A DNA stretch of 64,000 nucleotides from Cladorhizidae sp. MBARI D1340-BT2 (Eukaryota; Porifera; Demospongiae; Poecilosclerida; Cladorhizidae), in the NCBI GenBank assembly GCA_028752905.1, contig JAQNBH010000009.1:25342370-25406369 (forward strand), given 5' to 3'. The position numbers were made by a program, and so were the translations under genes. The notes under the pieces were generated by a model. That model was not told the origin of the DNA, ran no database searches, and saw only the letters and a program-made list of their open reading frames with translations. The first letter of the stretch is position 1. Every line of letters starts with the position of its first letter. Shown one piece after another: positions 1 through 11,626 of this stretch.

Positions 1-1095
1 GCACATTCGGCCATATGTTGTGGATGATGAACACTGCAGATTGAAAGCATTGGCATGGTTATGTAAAGGAAAAGTGAGCCAGTTATGACTGATGCAAAAT
101 TTGCAACCTGGGTAAATTCAGAGATGTTACCAAATTCTCACTTACCACCTGGTTTTTCTCGTTCCATCACTCCACAAACAGCCAGAAATTAGCTGTATGA
201 TCTTGATTTCTCACCTACATCTCTAAAGAAAGCCATATACTTTGACGGTCTTGAGCATGATGATGGGAGAGAATATCGTCGCATGTATCTGCGGAAAATT
301 GAAATCTTGGAGTTAACTCACTTGCCACCTCCTTTATGTGTAGATGGAGTGACCGAGGAAACAATTGGCAATCCAGATGCACTGCGATGCTTGGTGTTAT
401 TATACCATGATGAATCAAGCTTTCATTCCAATGAAGGCCAGTCATGGTAATGGGGAGAGGAGGGAAAGTTGGCTATTCATCCCAAAGGTGCTCTTCGTGG
501 TTGATGATCAGTGACTTCATTGATGAACACAATGGCTTTTTCGTCTAACCCCACACGAACATGATGAAGCTAAGGAAACACACCCAGATATTCCTATGGC
601 AGCAAGAGTTGTTTTTAAGTTCGGAGCACTTGGTCAATGATAATGGAGCAGGTTGAATTTTCCGTAACTGGAAGTGGTAAACAGAACGGCCTGCTAAAAG
701 TGCTCCAAGAAAACAATGTTAACACTACTGGCATGTTGAAAGCAGACATGATCAAGAAGCTTGAGACAATGGATGACTTTCAAACCAAAAAATCGAAGGT
801 GGAAGAGCTTTTCACAAGCAGGGAGTACAGAGCAATATTTCTGCCAAAATTCCACTGCTAACTAAATCCCATTGAACATGTGTGTGGTCAAGCAAAACAG
901 TATACATGTGATTACTCGTTTAATGGTTTGGAGAAATTATACATACTGCAATGGATTCAGTTAGTATTCAGCAGACAGAAAAATACGTGAGTACACAGAG
1001 CATACAGAGAAGAGATAACAGTTGGAAAAGAAATGCAAGGTGCTTATAAAAAGTACAAAAGTCATCGTCATGTCCCTGAAACTGAACTAAATTAT
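1..1095 (+). pseudogene. DDE (Tc1/IS630-like) transposase remnant
   Basis: Conceptual translation in shifting frames resembles a DDE transposase family common in sponges, cnidarians and fish. Visible blocks in order are a segment at 92-220 (DAKFATWVNSEM onward), a block YHDESSFHSNEGQSW at 402-448 carrying the first catalytic Asp (408-410), a block KVLQENNVNTTGMLKAD at 697-750, the block FLPKFHC-stop-LNPIE at about 838-876 carrying the catalytic Glu (874-876), and the basic tail KKYKSHRHVPET near 1045-1085. The middle of the family, where the second Asp is expected, seems deleted around 620-645. In-frame stops (TAG near 187, TAA at 859-861) and frameshifts make it non-functional. The 5' end lies outside the window. 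The family call rests on remembered motifs; the exact superfamily name is uncertain. Confidence 0.75.
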
Positions 1096-1417
1096 TGTCC
1101 ATTTATCTGTAAAAAAAAATTCTTGAAATCTGTTTTAACAGTTTTACCGATGACTAAATGCACCATACATAACCTCACTTGCAAGAAAATTTACCTCATG
1201 GAAAGGGTCATTTGTGAGGTCAAAGTTCAATTATCATGTTTTTCCATCTCCTTCCAGTTGTCCTCGTCATTTATTGCTTGCATATACTTAGTGAGGGCCT
1301 ATCCCAAGGCTCAACAGAACAACACAAATGACATTAGCGGTTTGACTGAGAAGGGACTTTGGAGCTGCTTGACCACAACATCACCTTCTTTATGGCGAGA
1401 GCAGTGACAAAGAAAAT

Positions 1418-1530
1418 ACAGTGATGCACATACATAGAAGATAATGCTGTGAAGCACGTATACATAGAAGATGATGCTGTGAAGCAGATATACATAGCTG
1501 TGAAGCAGGTATACATAGATTATGATTCTG
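1418..1530. repeat. 28-bp tandem repeat
   Basis: A unit close to TACATAGAAGATGATGCTG followed by TGAAGCA recurs about four times with small changes, the last copies shortened. It creates a spurious Cys/Thr-rich minus-strand ORF. Confidence 0.7.
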
Positions 1531-2191
1531 TGTACCCGTAGATGATAGTGATTCAGATCAGTTGCCAGGCGAGTGAGATGAAGTCAGTACATATTGATAG
1601 CTAAACAGTGAAAGAATTGCAATAACTATATACTCTATATAATAACAAAGTTGATAACTTGAACATTATACCAGCTGTAGCTCTTATCATTTTGTATATT
1701 ATATTGCTAGCTAAATTATCTGGTAATAAAATATGGTATCTCTCTTTAACAAGTTTTCTGCCGCACACTTAAGATCTACATTCCCAACTAACTTTCCTCC
1801 ATCTCCAAAAGGTTCTTATCCTACCTGGTACTCTCCTCTACTGCTACCTTCCTCTCGTCCAACCTATTGCTTAGATATTGAAGTAACAAGCGAAAGAACA
1901 TCTTCTAAATGATTATTATCAGGTGACATGAATATTTCTATTTCAATCAACTGTTTTGTTTTTAGTGCTAATGTTTCTAGTGAAATACGTTTGTCTCCAT
2001 CAGGGCCGAAGTATTTAAGTTGAAATGTTGGCACTAAATACACAAACCTGATTGAAAGAATATTTATATTTCATGATGTAATTGTTAGGCAGTTAAATTT
2101 CATCACAAAGGTAAAGATCTCACATGTGTCAGAGGCAATTGTCTGTCACCTGTGTTGAGTTAAAAAGTAAAAACAACAACCTGTTGTTATG
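1531..2191. other. no gene seen
   Basis: AT-rich sequence with no reading frame, RNA gene or repeat that I recognise. Confidence 0.5.
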
Positions 2192-2450
2192 ATTTTGGAG
2201 CTCCATAAATTCTGCATACCTCATTCTATGAAGTTTATATATAGCTCAAACGATAGCTCTCTCTGTGTGCTCTCTTGTAATACCAAAACTGATGCACAAA
2301 TATAAATATTTCAGTTACAGGCAGTCAAAGTTGTGGACCTCAATTCCTGCAGGCCCCAATTTTCTGCAGTTCTAGTAAGTGCTAGACAGCAGTGACTCGA
2401 GGAAGCCCTCGGTTCTAGTATTATTGGCAGGTGCTATTTTAGGAAGACCG
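2192..2450 (+). repeat. degenerate arm of the foldback element family
   Basis: The stretch follows, in order, the left arm of the palindromes at 18529 and 62710: a 'gagctccataaattctg' block, 'tatatagctcaaacgatag', 'ctctgtgtgctctcttg', then 'gtgctagacag' and 'aggaagccct'. Only one arm is recognisable, so it is a decayed or solo-arm copy. Confidence 0.6.
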
Positions 2451-2708
2451 GCATAGATATGGGATTTCATGAGCATATATATAACCGGAGATGAAGTCAC
2501 TCCTACAGTACATGTGAAAGGAGGGTGGGGCTCTATTATTTTATTTTTACCAACATGGATGCCAACATTGACGAATTGTATGTTGTTGTTATTATAATAC
2601 CAATAATTATTCCTGCTGTAGGCTAGAGTATGTAGTCGAAACTTCTAGGGAATACAATTTGAAGTTGATTATTCAGGTGACTTTAATGTTATTATGTCAA
2701 GATAGAGT

Positions 2709-3240
2709 TCATTGAGATAATTTGAATGTCTGAAAAGGGTCTTCAGTTGGAATTTCTGTGCTGCCATCCAATAGTCCAAGTACACCTGCCTTCTTCCATC
2801 CTTTAACACAGGTGGTGAAGAAGTTATACATCTTCACTAGCCACGTGGTTGAGCGAAAATCAACTTCAACATCTTCAAGTTGCTTACCACTCTCAAGTTG
2901 TTTCTTCACAGCATCAACATCTCCAAGCTGCTTCCCACTCTCAAGTTGTTGCATCATTGTAGTATCTGATTTTTTTGGCTGACCTATTGACCGTTAGATG
3001 AAGTGGCTGAATACAATGTCATGTTAGCAGGAACTAGAACAAACTTGCAATTTAATGACGATAACTCGTGTTTGACCTTCTGTGTCACTTGCCCTCTTAA
3101 AACACCAGGGCCTTGTGTGTAGCAGCTACTTGCAGTTCTGCTCGTTTTTTCACAACATATTGAGCAATGCCTTCCTCAATCAACTTCAAAGTTTATTGCT
3201 CATTGAACCAGTGCTTTGGATTCTATGATAAACAAAAGTT
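2709..3240 (-). pseudogene. pogo/jerky-type (DDE_1) transposase, C-terminal part
   Basis: Read on the minus strand from 3240 downwards, blocks typical of the pogo/jerky DDE_1 transposase follow in order: NPKHWFNEQ and AQYVVKKRAELQVAATHKAL (about 3225-3110), QVTQKVKHELSSLNCKF then LVPANMT in another frame (about 3090-3020), QPLHLTVNRSAKK (about 3010-2970), then an 82-residue open end at 2957-2709 with WLVKMYNFFTTCVKGWKKAG and a terminal GLLDGSTEIPTEDPFQ. Frameshifts and stops break it. In the QPL-D-LTVN block the expected catalytic Asp is His, so it would be inactive even if joined. Within the last piece, QLESGKQL occurs twice, probably a small internal duplication. The N-terminal DNA-binding half is not seen. 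Confidence 0.7.
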
Positions 3241-3937
3241 TAATTTCTTCTTTGTAGTTAGTGGCTACCTGAAGCCCAGTACTTAATGAAATATTGTCTG
3301 CTAGGCAACTTCACAATCCTAATAATAGCTGCTCATAAAGTGTCATGGCCTAGGATCAGTAGTGGAATCTGGTAGTTGGACATTTTCCGAGAGAAATCTC
3401 GAGGTACACCTATTTCATGGTACAAGGGTGCCATACAGAATTACTGAATACAAGTTGTTAAAAGAGATCTGAAAATTCCTGCCAAAGTCACTGGCGGTGC
3501 AGAGGTCAAAGTTTTTACTAAGAATTAATACAATGAACCAGTAGAGGGGAAGTTCCTCTATGTTACTGCAAACATCGCTCCAGTCATGAGAGAGAGGACA
3601 GATTTGGTACAAACATTTCTTAGCAGGTTGTTAATTTAGCAAAAAAACTCACTAAATTCGCAAGACTTTGTACCCGCTAAAACCACTCCCTCCTACATTG
3701 CTGCCACATCCGGTCAGGAAACTCACGTGGTGGACAACTAGCCAGCTAACCCAAATAACAACCCCACATGAGTCTTAGCATCCTGATGAAGGCTAGAGCA
3801 TCTAACCCAAACTCATATAATGTTCTGGATGAATTGGTATTCGGTGTACGGTGCAAGTTTCTGGTACAGGATTGAAGGCAGAGATGAATATTGCAGTTCT
3901 TTTAAACATTGCGCGATTCCCCACATGTCAACCTAGA
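3241..3937. other. no gene seen; short dispersed repeat
   Basis: No convincing coding block. At about 3770-3810 the motif GAGTCTTAGCATC ... CTGATGAAGGCTAGAGCAT also occurs near 33793-33833 and 45363-45403, so it belongs to a dispersed repeat. Confidence 0.5.
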
Positions 3938-4256
3938 ATGGGAAAGAAGACAAAACTAAGGAAGAAATGAAGAGGTTTTATCACTCGACCAAAGTGACAA
4001 GGCTACAGAGCAATATCTGCCTTTAAACTGGTGAACTGAACAGAAAGTATCACTTTCTTCAATCTTCTCGTGTTCTGATTGACTTATGTGCAGCTCCTGG
4101 GAGATGGGTCCAAGTGGCAGCCAAGACTATGCCTATGTCCTGTCTTATTCTGGGTGTCGATCTGGTGCCCATCAAGTAGATCCCAAATAACATTACTAAA
4201 CAGGAGGATATGACTAAAGCTAGATGCAAACAGGTGAGCATCAGAAAGGAATCATC
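3938..4256 (+). pseudogene. SPB1/FTSJ3-like rRNA 2'-O-methyltransferase fragment
   Basis: The stretch begins with ATG-Gly-Lys-Lys (MGKKTK), like members of the Spb1/FTSJ3 family, and continues with RFYHSTKVTR, an [19 protein letters not shown] block, [11 protein letters not shown] (the SAM-binding motif, usually APGGW), [10 protein letters not shown] and ITKQEDMT. This is the N-terminal Rossmann-fold part of the FtsJ/RrmJ methyltransferase that modifies pre-60S rRNA in the nucleolus. Frameshifts occur after the start and in the AFKL/LNRK region (about 3970 and 4030), and a TAG replaces the residue after VPIK (near 4177). Homology stops at about 4256, a small part of the family's usual ~800 residues. 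It looks like a truncated, possibly retrocopied, host pseudogene; no intron is apparent within it. It is the only likely non-transposon gene fragment in the left half. Confidence 0.7.
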
Positions 4257-7161
4257 CAACCGTAATTTGTTTTGGACCCACCATTATGTCCAAAACAATT
4301 TAGGGTGATTGGCAAAACCCTGCTTAGTAGTGATCTAGCTTGTGGGAAACAAACCAAAAATTCGTATTGAGGTTGATGTCAAACAGGATTGATCCAGTTT
4401 TTGTTGGTTTTATGGCCATGCATGCAAATATATTTGTGTGCAAGGATTATTATCTTAACCAAACTAGCAGTTGTTTGCTACCCTTGCTGCCTTACCACTA
4501 TTGCTCATTCTGGCATAAACTTACCCCCATGCAAATGATTGCTAGGGGTGGTGCTCTCTGAGTAAGGGTATAGAAGCTCTGACAACTGGTGAATTAGCTT
4601 TAGTTAGACGTAAAGGAAGATTGTTTGTCTTGTCAGAATGAAGTTATACTGTGTAGCAAGAAATTTCAGAGGTGGAATTCAAAAAAAACACCTGCTAGAC
4701 TATAATTTTGGCTGGTCTGATTAGAATGCTATATGTGCGAACATATAGCCAGCCACACCCATCTTACAGTTGCTGATATCTGGGCTGCTAGTAGTGGGGG
4801 TAGCTGTTAAGTGTATGTTATACTCGTGATTGCTTTGCTGTGTTGCCTGATCATTTTTTAAGAGCTTTTCAAACTCTTTGATGCTAACAGTAAATTTGTA
4901 TCTGCTGAACACTGGTATGCATATCTATGCCTTGCCTCATTTAGTGATTGCTAGGGTGGACACCTGAAAATTGTAGTTGTCATGGTAAATGCTGGTGCGC
5001 TATATGCTGCTCACACTAGCGATGCTTGCATCAATTTTGTGGTAGTTTGAAAATGAAATTGCTTGAATGGATTCAAGTTCCATTCAGTTCCAGTTGTTCA
5101 ATTAACACATGGTGGTGTGCTTTCCGCTAAAAGTATCTCCAAGGAAGAATTGAATGTGGAAAGTTTGGTGGAGGCAGTGATGAACTTTCTTTGTATATGT
5201 CTGTATCTAACTTCATTGGTTCATTAATTAATGGGAAGAGTTTTATAATTTAGGTGAAATTTTAATTTCAAGCTGTGGGTGAAACTTCAGTGTCAGAGTT
5301 CAATGTAACCCAGAGTGATGCAAATATCATGACATAATTATTGTGAACTGCCCTCAATTCTATGAATGAAAACAGAATTGCCTTATCTCTCTCACTGCTT
5401 CTAAGGGGGGAGTATACCATTTTTTTAATTATTCTTTTCCTGTTATTGTATACCTTCACTACTATACTAACTGCATTTCAAGTTTATACCTTTTTTGTCT
5501 ATCATTCTTGAGTTATGATACTTTGTATCCATCCATTTCATCGCCCACCTCTGCGCGTTGAATTAGAAGAAACCAGAATAATGCAGTAAGTTGGATCATT
5601 CCTAATACAATAAACATATATGGCCAAGACTTGAAACTTGCCTAAAATATCACTCAGTGCTATTCCGTAATTTATGCACTATCTGGCGAAGGGGGCTATA
5701 AAAGTCTGCTCCTGCGCATGCCACGTTGTTGTTCCCCAGTTCTCAACTTTGATGGCATCTCTGTGTGATTGTAGTGCGATTCTAATCACTGCAGCATTCT
5801 GGTTGTCGTCGGAAGAAGAGACTCATTACATAAAACCGTGTAACTATTTCAATTTTTGTCGGTTGTAATTAAGCTCTTGCATTGCTTTGTGTTTTGAATA
5901 GTCCCACCCCTAAACCAGTCGTTTTCTGATGAGATATAGTCAAGTCTGACAGCATAAAAATGAAATTGGTAGATTGGGATATTGAGAAAAATAAAAAATT
6001 AATTCAAGAAAACTTTTGAAAGCATGCATCTCACTCTGACATCGCAAGTGTTGTAATGCCTCTTTCCTTATGACCATTTTTGTGTTTTTTCTCTCTAAAA
6101 ACAAAATACCAGAACTTTTTAATGCTTCTTTGATTTTTACTCATTTAGGTCACAAAAGATAGCCTTTTCTGTGTGCTTTGTGTATCAATCAACTAATTAC
6201 TTTCAATAGCAATGAGGCCATTAAAAATACAATAATAATAATATAAAAATAAGTTCATACCCTAATGGCTAACCACCAAGTTAACTGCAATCACAGATAC
6301 TGTAATGTTTCTATATATATTTCTCCTACTAGTCCAATTTGAATACTAGCATGTGAAATGAGCCCACAAGACTGGACTCTTATTTCGTAAGAAAAGGGAT
6401 GAATTATCATGAGAGAGAGAAAATAAAGATCTTCCAGAAAATATAAAAATATTTACCAATGTAAAAAAATTGACTTAGAAACAATTATTCACTTCTGTGA
6501 GAAACAATGTTATTTACCCTTCTTCTCGTCCATTTTCAACTGGTATATAATGAACTGTCAGCATTAAATCTATCATAACTCAAGAGGTTCATATTCAGCT
6601 GACACTTGAACCAGTTAGTATATCAGTGAAACAGTAAAAAAAATTAAAATAAATTGTAGGTAAAATAAAGCGGTCTTGTCCTCCCGTTTAATAGAACTTG
6701 TTAGTTGGATGGAAGTTAAAATCCCTTACTATATATCTATATATCTCCCCCACCTAAGAGGAGGAAAGTATTGTATGCTAAATACTAGTCGAACATTTGC
6801 TGACATGGTCCCAAGCGTTTGATAATTTCCTTCTCATGGCTGAGATATCACTCCTCTGAGACATAGCAGTGCTAACAACTTGTGAAGAAAAACTAGAACA
6901 ACTTATCTCCCAGACATTTGCATTAATAAAGATTTTTTAAGTATTAGTAGTAGTAGTACAGTAGTAGTAGTAGTAGTAACAATCCGATCTGGCTGAAATT
7001 CAGTCCTAACCTGTATTTTGTACCTCTGACCCTCTGACCACAGTGTCATTGGGACACTGATATCATCTACCTGGAGAGGTTTTATGGGAAATTCCAAGAT
7101 GTATTTATTCTGTATTTAAATATTTAAAAACTTCATTTGTAAAAATATTAATATATTGTAG
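4257..7161. other. AT-rich stretch without recognisable genes
   Basis: Only short open frames, none with family resemblance. A block near 6155-6190 ('aaaagatag...ctgtgtgctt') weakly resembles the foldback family's left arm. The AGT microsatellite at 6943 is listed separately. Confidence 0.5.
6943..6979. repeat. (AGT)n microsatellite
   Basis: Run of AGT triplets with one interruption (TACAG). Confidence 0.9.
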
Positions 7162-7358
7162 GTGAAAGAATGTCTTATACCCAACCCACAATGAACCATC
7201 CAAATGAGACAGTTAAGCGGCTGGTCCTTTTCTCTAGTGATGAACATCAGATGCTACTATGTGAGGCCCACGACGTCAATGGTGCTCACCAAGGGCAAAA
7301 GCGTACCTTAGTACGACTGACCACAGGATTAATACTGGACTACTGTGGTTATTAGTTG
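7162..7358 (+). pseudogene. integrase zinc-binding exon
   Basis: After a possible acceptor (ttgtag, ending 7161) a frame reads through RLVLFSSDEHQMLLCEAHD, then NGAHQGQKRTLVRL. This resembles the HHCC zinc-binding region that precedes the integrase core (two spaced His followed by RT-L, as in 'GHLGRDKT'). A TAG stop falls at about 7353, and GTAAG follows closely. Assignment to the same element as the core at 9281 is inferred from order and strand; nearly 2 kb, including a palindromic insertion, separates them. Confidence 0.5.
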
Positions 7359-7891
7359 GGTAAGAATAGTTTAGTGCACAGCATCTATAATTAAAATGTC
7401 AACATGGATGTGCAAGTGATGATGAGGCTTTAAATACACATCAATCTCACTGGTTGTAAGAAATAAGATAAATAATGGATTTTTTTATACTCATACCATA
7501 TTATGAGCAGTGAGCATTATATCTTGTTCGCAACTTTAAAGCTTAAGTAAGAAACTCGTAAATCGTGTAACAAAATTAACATTACGTATTGATTCTACTT
7601 ATTTGTTAATTGAAGTTGAAATTTATTATATCACATTGACACTGAATAGTGTTGTAACCATATTATAGCTAATAATATGTTACTTTTTATACCTTTAGCT
7701 AAGTACTTGTCACAAGTGCCAGAAGATGCAGATGATCAAGATGATTGCACCTTAGTTACAATCCATTAAAGTTTTGAGCAGGTAACTAAGTTACTGTGAC
7801 CAAGTGTACTGAGCAACAATGTGCAAATGATAGAAAAGATGCCCATTGGAAATACGTTAGGCCCAACTGGGGAAATATATGATAGCTAGAC

Positions 7892-8242
7892 TGTCATAAC
7901 AACCACTCCATTACTGCCTCCACACAACCACAAGTGACCTCACAAATAATTATAAACTTCAGCAATAATAATATATTCTTGGACTATATTACTGCCTCCA
8001 AACCACAAGGGACGTCACAAATATGATAAAATCCAGATTACTCTAACATGAGGTATGAGAAGATTTATAGCTTAGTTTTGCAAGAAAATGTGCTGCTATA
8101 TAGCATCAGTTATTTATCACAATTTTGCTGTCCCTTCTGGAGGCAGTAATGTAGGGATTGTTATCCAAGAATATATTATTTCTGAAGTTTATGAGGTCCC
8201 TTATGGTATTGTGGAGGCAGTAATGGAGTGAATGTTATGACA
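7892..8242. repeat. palindromic (foldback/MITE-like) element
   Basis: The ends are inverted repeats: TGTCATAACAACCACTCCAT at 7892 and its near-complement ending at 8242. Inner blocks are complementary too: 'aatatattcttgga' and 'attactgcctcca' on the left against 'tggaggcagtaat' and 'tccaagaatatatt' on the right. The element has no coding capacity and could fold into one long hairpin. It lies in what would be an intron of the surrounding integrase transposon, so it probably inserted later. No convincing target-site duplication was seen. Confidence 0.75.
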
Positions 8243-8775
8243 GCACAATATCAAAGCCAACCCTATATGTCGTTTTATTTAGTAAAGTTTTTTTTACATA
8301 TTACTTGTTCCCACTATATTTTAAAGCTTTCGTGAATTGGAATACTGTTTTGATGCTATATATGCCTGCAATGTCCACATGAAGAGGAGTGTCCTGGTCA
8401 GACCTAGCCCAGGTTACACCCCAGGTCAAGTTGGAATGCATGCATGACAAGTTTGGTACAGATTGGTCCAGTGGTTTGGAATGCCATAAGGAACAATCCT
8501 AAAATTCTTCCCCCATCACTAACTACATTCAGCAATCCTTCTTTGATTCTTCACTGCAAAAGTCATACCCTCAATCCACTGCATCTATCACAGTGATTTG
8601 GTAAAGGATCGAGCAATTTGGGTTGCGCACGCCGTTCAAAGATGGCATCTTAGACGAACTATATATGCAAAAACCTTTTTTGGGGGTAGCTCTCTAAAGC
8701 GATATCAAAAGGCACCTTCCCAGATAGCGCTCTACAAAATGGTATAAAAATAAATGAAATCTATGCAGCCAATAA

Positions 8776-8824
<49 letters not shown>

Positions 8825-9280
8825 CTGATGATGATTTTACGCGTCATTTTTCCAACTTTTTTTTAGTTTGGAGAACTGCGCTTCTGTGTGCTATATTGTT
8901 GGAAGGATTTCTGCGACATACTTCTTTTAAGGTCTGTATAGGGATATAGATCGAGTATATGGTGAGTTTTAGTTTGTTGCTGAATGATCTCTGACCTGCC
9001 AAACCTACATGAGAGTGCTAACGCATTTTAAAATGCAGGCAAGAGAAGCCTAAACTTTTAGGCTGCATGAATATGTCTGATATTGGACAAGTTAGTGCAT
9101 AGGGGAATTTAGACGCTACATATATACACAGATTAAATTGAATTTTTTTGGTTTGTTAATTTTAATAAACAGGTTAGATGATCCTTTACCAATCCAAATC
9201 TTATGCACTATATAATAATTAAAATGCATAAAATCAGGTAATTACAGGCACATCTGATTTGCTTATAATCATGTAGCAAA
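8243..9280. other. non-coding, microsatellite-bearing spacer
   Basis: No coding block recognised. It contains the GAT run at 8775 and lies between zinc-binding and core exons of the integrase transposon. Confidence 0.5.
8775..8836. repeat. (GAT)n microsatellite
   Basis: About 20 GAT triplets with one GCT interruption. Confidence 0.95.
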
Positions 9281-9920
9281 TACTTACAGATGGGAGATTT
9301 TCGGTTATAGACCTCATTGGTCTATTTGCAGCCACAGACAAAGGCCATATATATGTCTGCATTGTTACAGATCTCTTTACCAAGTGGGTATTTGCTCGGC
9401 CAATCAAGTCCAAGTCAGCTGGTGATGTTGCAAGCATTCTACTCGAGCTCATCTATAGTTATGGTACTCCCTAAAAAATTATAATGATTCAGAGGCGTGA
9501 ATTTATAAACCAGGTAACTAACTTAAAACTGTTGCCATCTGTGTTCATGAAATGACATGTATGTGGTCTGAGAAGTGAAAATTAATCAAGGAAAATGTGT
9601 TTACAAGAGCAAAGTTAGACTATTCAGTACAAAGCAGACTTAACACAATTTAAGATAACTTTATTATCGACTTCAGTCTTGATTATCTGGAAATTTCCTC
9701 CTGCTTCCTTTTGATAAATATTCATGTAGAGTAATGTTCTGTTTGTGTGAACTTATTTGATAACTCAGATCAATGATGTTGTCTTGACTGCTTTTGGAGT
9801 GAAAAAGATGGTATGTTCAGCATTTCACCCTCAGAGTAATGGCCAAGATGAGCGGACTAATCAAACTCTTAAGAGGGCACTGTCCAAGTATACAAACGAT
9901 GCTCAATCTGACTGGAACAA
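9281..9920 (+). pseudogene. DDE integrase core (two exons)
   Basis: Exon 1 (about 9281-9511) reads VIDLIGLFAATDKGHIYV, then VTDLFTKWVFARP, the first-Asp region of retroviral-type integrases. A TAA interrupts after SYGTP (near 9472). The second-Asp motif, usually DQGREF, is IQRREF here, so that Asp is lost. The exon ends INQ|GTAAC. The next block starts after an AG at 9768: INDVVLTAFGVKKMVCSAFH, then PQSNGQDERTNQTLKRALSK, which keeps the catalytic Glu. It ends WNK|GTAAGC at 9920. The GT...AG intron of about 257 nt splits the core between the second Asp and the Glu. The integrase would have catalysed strand transfer of the element; with Asp2 gone it is dead. Confidence 0.75.
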
Positions 9921-10716
9921 GTAAGCTACCAATATTTAATAATTATTTTTCAAGATTGACAGTTTGTTAATAAATAGAGTGATTTCTACTATTACTACCA
10001 CCTTCCAATAGATGCCAATATCACATTTCATGCTAATCTGTGATTATCCCAGAAAATCTCACCAGAATCTCTCCAATGAATCTTCTCACACTGAAACACC
10101 CAACCACTCACAAACACAAACACACATATAAAACTATGAAAAGGCATAAAAAATAGTAGTTTTTGCTACCGTACTGCTACAAAATTTGATTAAGTTTTGC
10201 GAGTGCATTGTTATTCGTAAAACATACTCGCAATATTTTTTATCGCACAAAATGTTCCGCGTGCATATTGCACCCAAAAGTCAGACGGTTTACTAGAGAG
10301 AAAGAAGCTGACTACAGTGTGACCATTTGAATGTGCTTCAAACGATCCCTGCCTTCTAGCGAAGACGCAGGAATCGATCAGAGAAGTATCAGGAGAGCAA
10401 ACGAAAATGTGCAGAGGGTACTGGATGGTCAGGATAGTGTGCAGAAAAGTGCCAACCGATCTTGTTATAATTAGTGGTACTTATTATAAAATGCAAAACT
10501 AAGAGAGCATTATACATTTATGGAGTTCAAAATCTCTAAATTGCACATTGTAGCAATACGGTATATTATTTTCCAAATGCTTATACAATAAAAATATAAA
10601 CATGGTTTTTGGTGTAAGCCTTCAGCTAAAGGATGCATATACCTTGAATGTGCTGCTTGTAGTTATAATTTCTATGTATGATGTTTGTGTACTTATGTAG
10701 ATATGTACTCCTCACA

Positions 10717-10965
10717 ACTTATGATATCAATACAATTGTCCAGTCTGCAACAAAGCAACAGCCATTTGTGTTGATGTTCTACCGAACAGCTAGGAGTTCT
10801 ATAGACATCAATAATGCAGAACAAGAGAATGAGCAGGAGCTTCTCTATGAAAACATCTCACTCACTATGTCTCCTGAAGACATACAATATAATTTAGAGA
10901 AGCATGTGGCAGATGTAAGAACAAAACTGACTGGCAAACATAAATATATAACAGGGAATTGCTGA
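10717..10965 (+). pseudogene. integrase core, C-terminal exon
   Basis: After ATGTAG (acceptor, about 10716) the frame reads TTYDINTIVQSATKQQPFVL and MFYRTARSSIDI, matching the 'AYRTS...S-T-.-PF-L-.-Y-R-.-R-.-P-ID' block that follows the catalytic Glu in Ty3/Ginger integrases. A Glu-rich helix EQENEQELLYENISL and a Val/Lys-rich helix follow. It ends in a stop after YITGNC. The 795-nt gap to the previous exon would be an intron starting at GTAAGC (9921). Confidence 0.65.
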
Positions 10966-11439
10966 CACTTTTTTGTAACAAAAAATGGGGGACAAATAGT
11001 TTAATGAAAATGTTTGATGCAGTTCCCAAAAATCATGTTACAGATCTGTTTTATTTTGTAATCACATAGGTACATATGAGAAGATAATTATGGTTGAAAA
11101 TTGAAGAAGCTAAAGCGAAGCATAAAGCTTATTTCGATTCCTAGCAAAAAAGAGGGCAATAGGTATGTTTTTATGAATTAATGTGTACCTTTAATGTGTG
11201 CCTTTATATAAGCTGAATCTAATTAGAATCCCATTGTTGTTTCTGAGAAAAAATCGAAAGGCTAATAATAATAAAATTTTCTGGATAGATGTATTTCCGA
11301 GTTTTGATAAATGTTAGAATGTCCTTGTCTGTTTTTTGTGATATGTTTTTTATCTGTCGCTCGACCTTTACCGGATGGTTTTAATTTTATATTACTAACC
11401 TGTTGACTATAATATGTGTTTATGTCCTTAAAAGAGGAA

Positions 11440-11626
11440 TGCAAGGAAGGTATCCAGAAAAGGAGACAGGCTGGTCCAGGAACTGGTTGTGACCCTATTT
11501 AATTGTTGATGTCTCACCCAAAGGACTCTGCATACTGCAGGATAACAACCAAAACATTATGAAGGTTAGGGTTAATGTCGGGCTCTTTAAGCCTTACTTA
11601 ACTAGAGAGATAGATGCCAGTTCAAC
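11440..11626 (+). pseudogene. GPY/F-like C-terminal integrase block
   Basis: Between 11460 and 11605 one finds RRQAGPGTG and, in a shifted frame, LIVDVSPKGLCILQDNN and KVRVNVGLFKPYLT. The order Gly-Pro...Tyr/Phe-x-Val, a short turn and 'LKPY' is that of the GPY/F module closing many Ty3/Ginger integrases. A stop and a frameshift are present. Confidence 0.5.

Noticed and set aside
1334..1516. Minus-strand MYTCFTA repeat protein
   Set aside because: Product of the 28-bp tandem repeat, with no other support.
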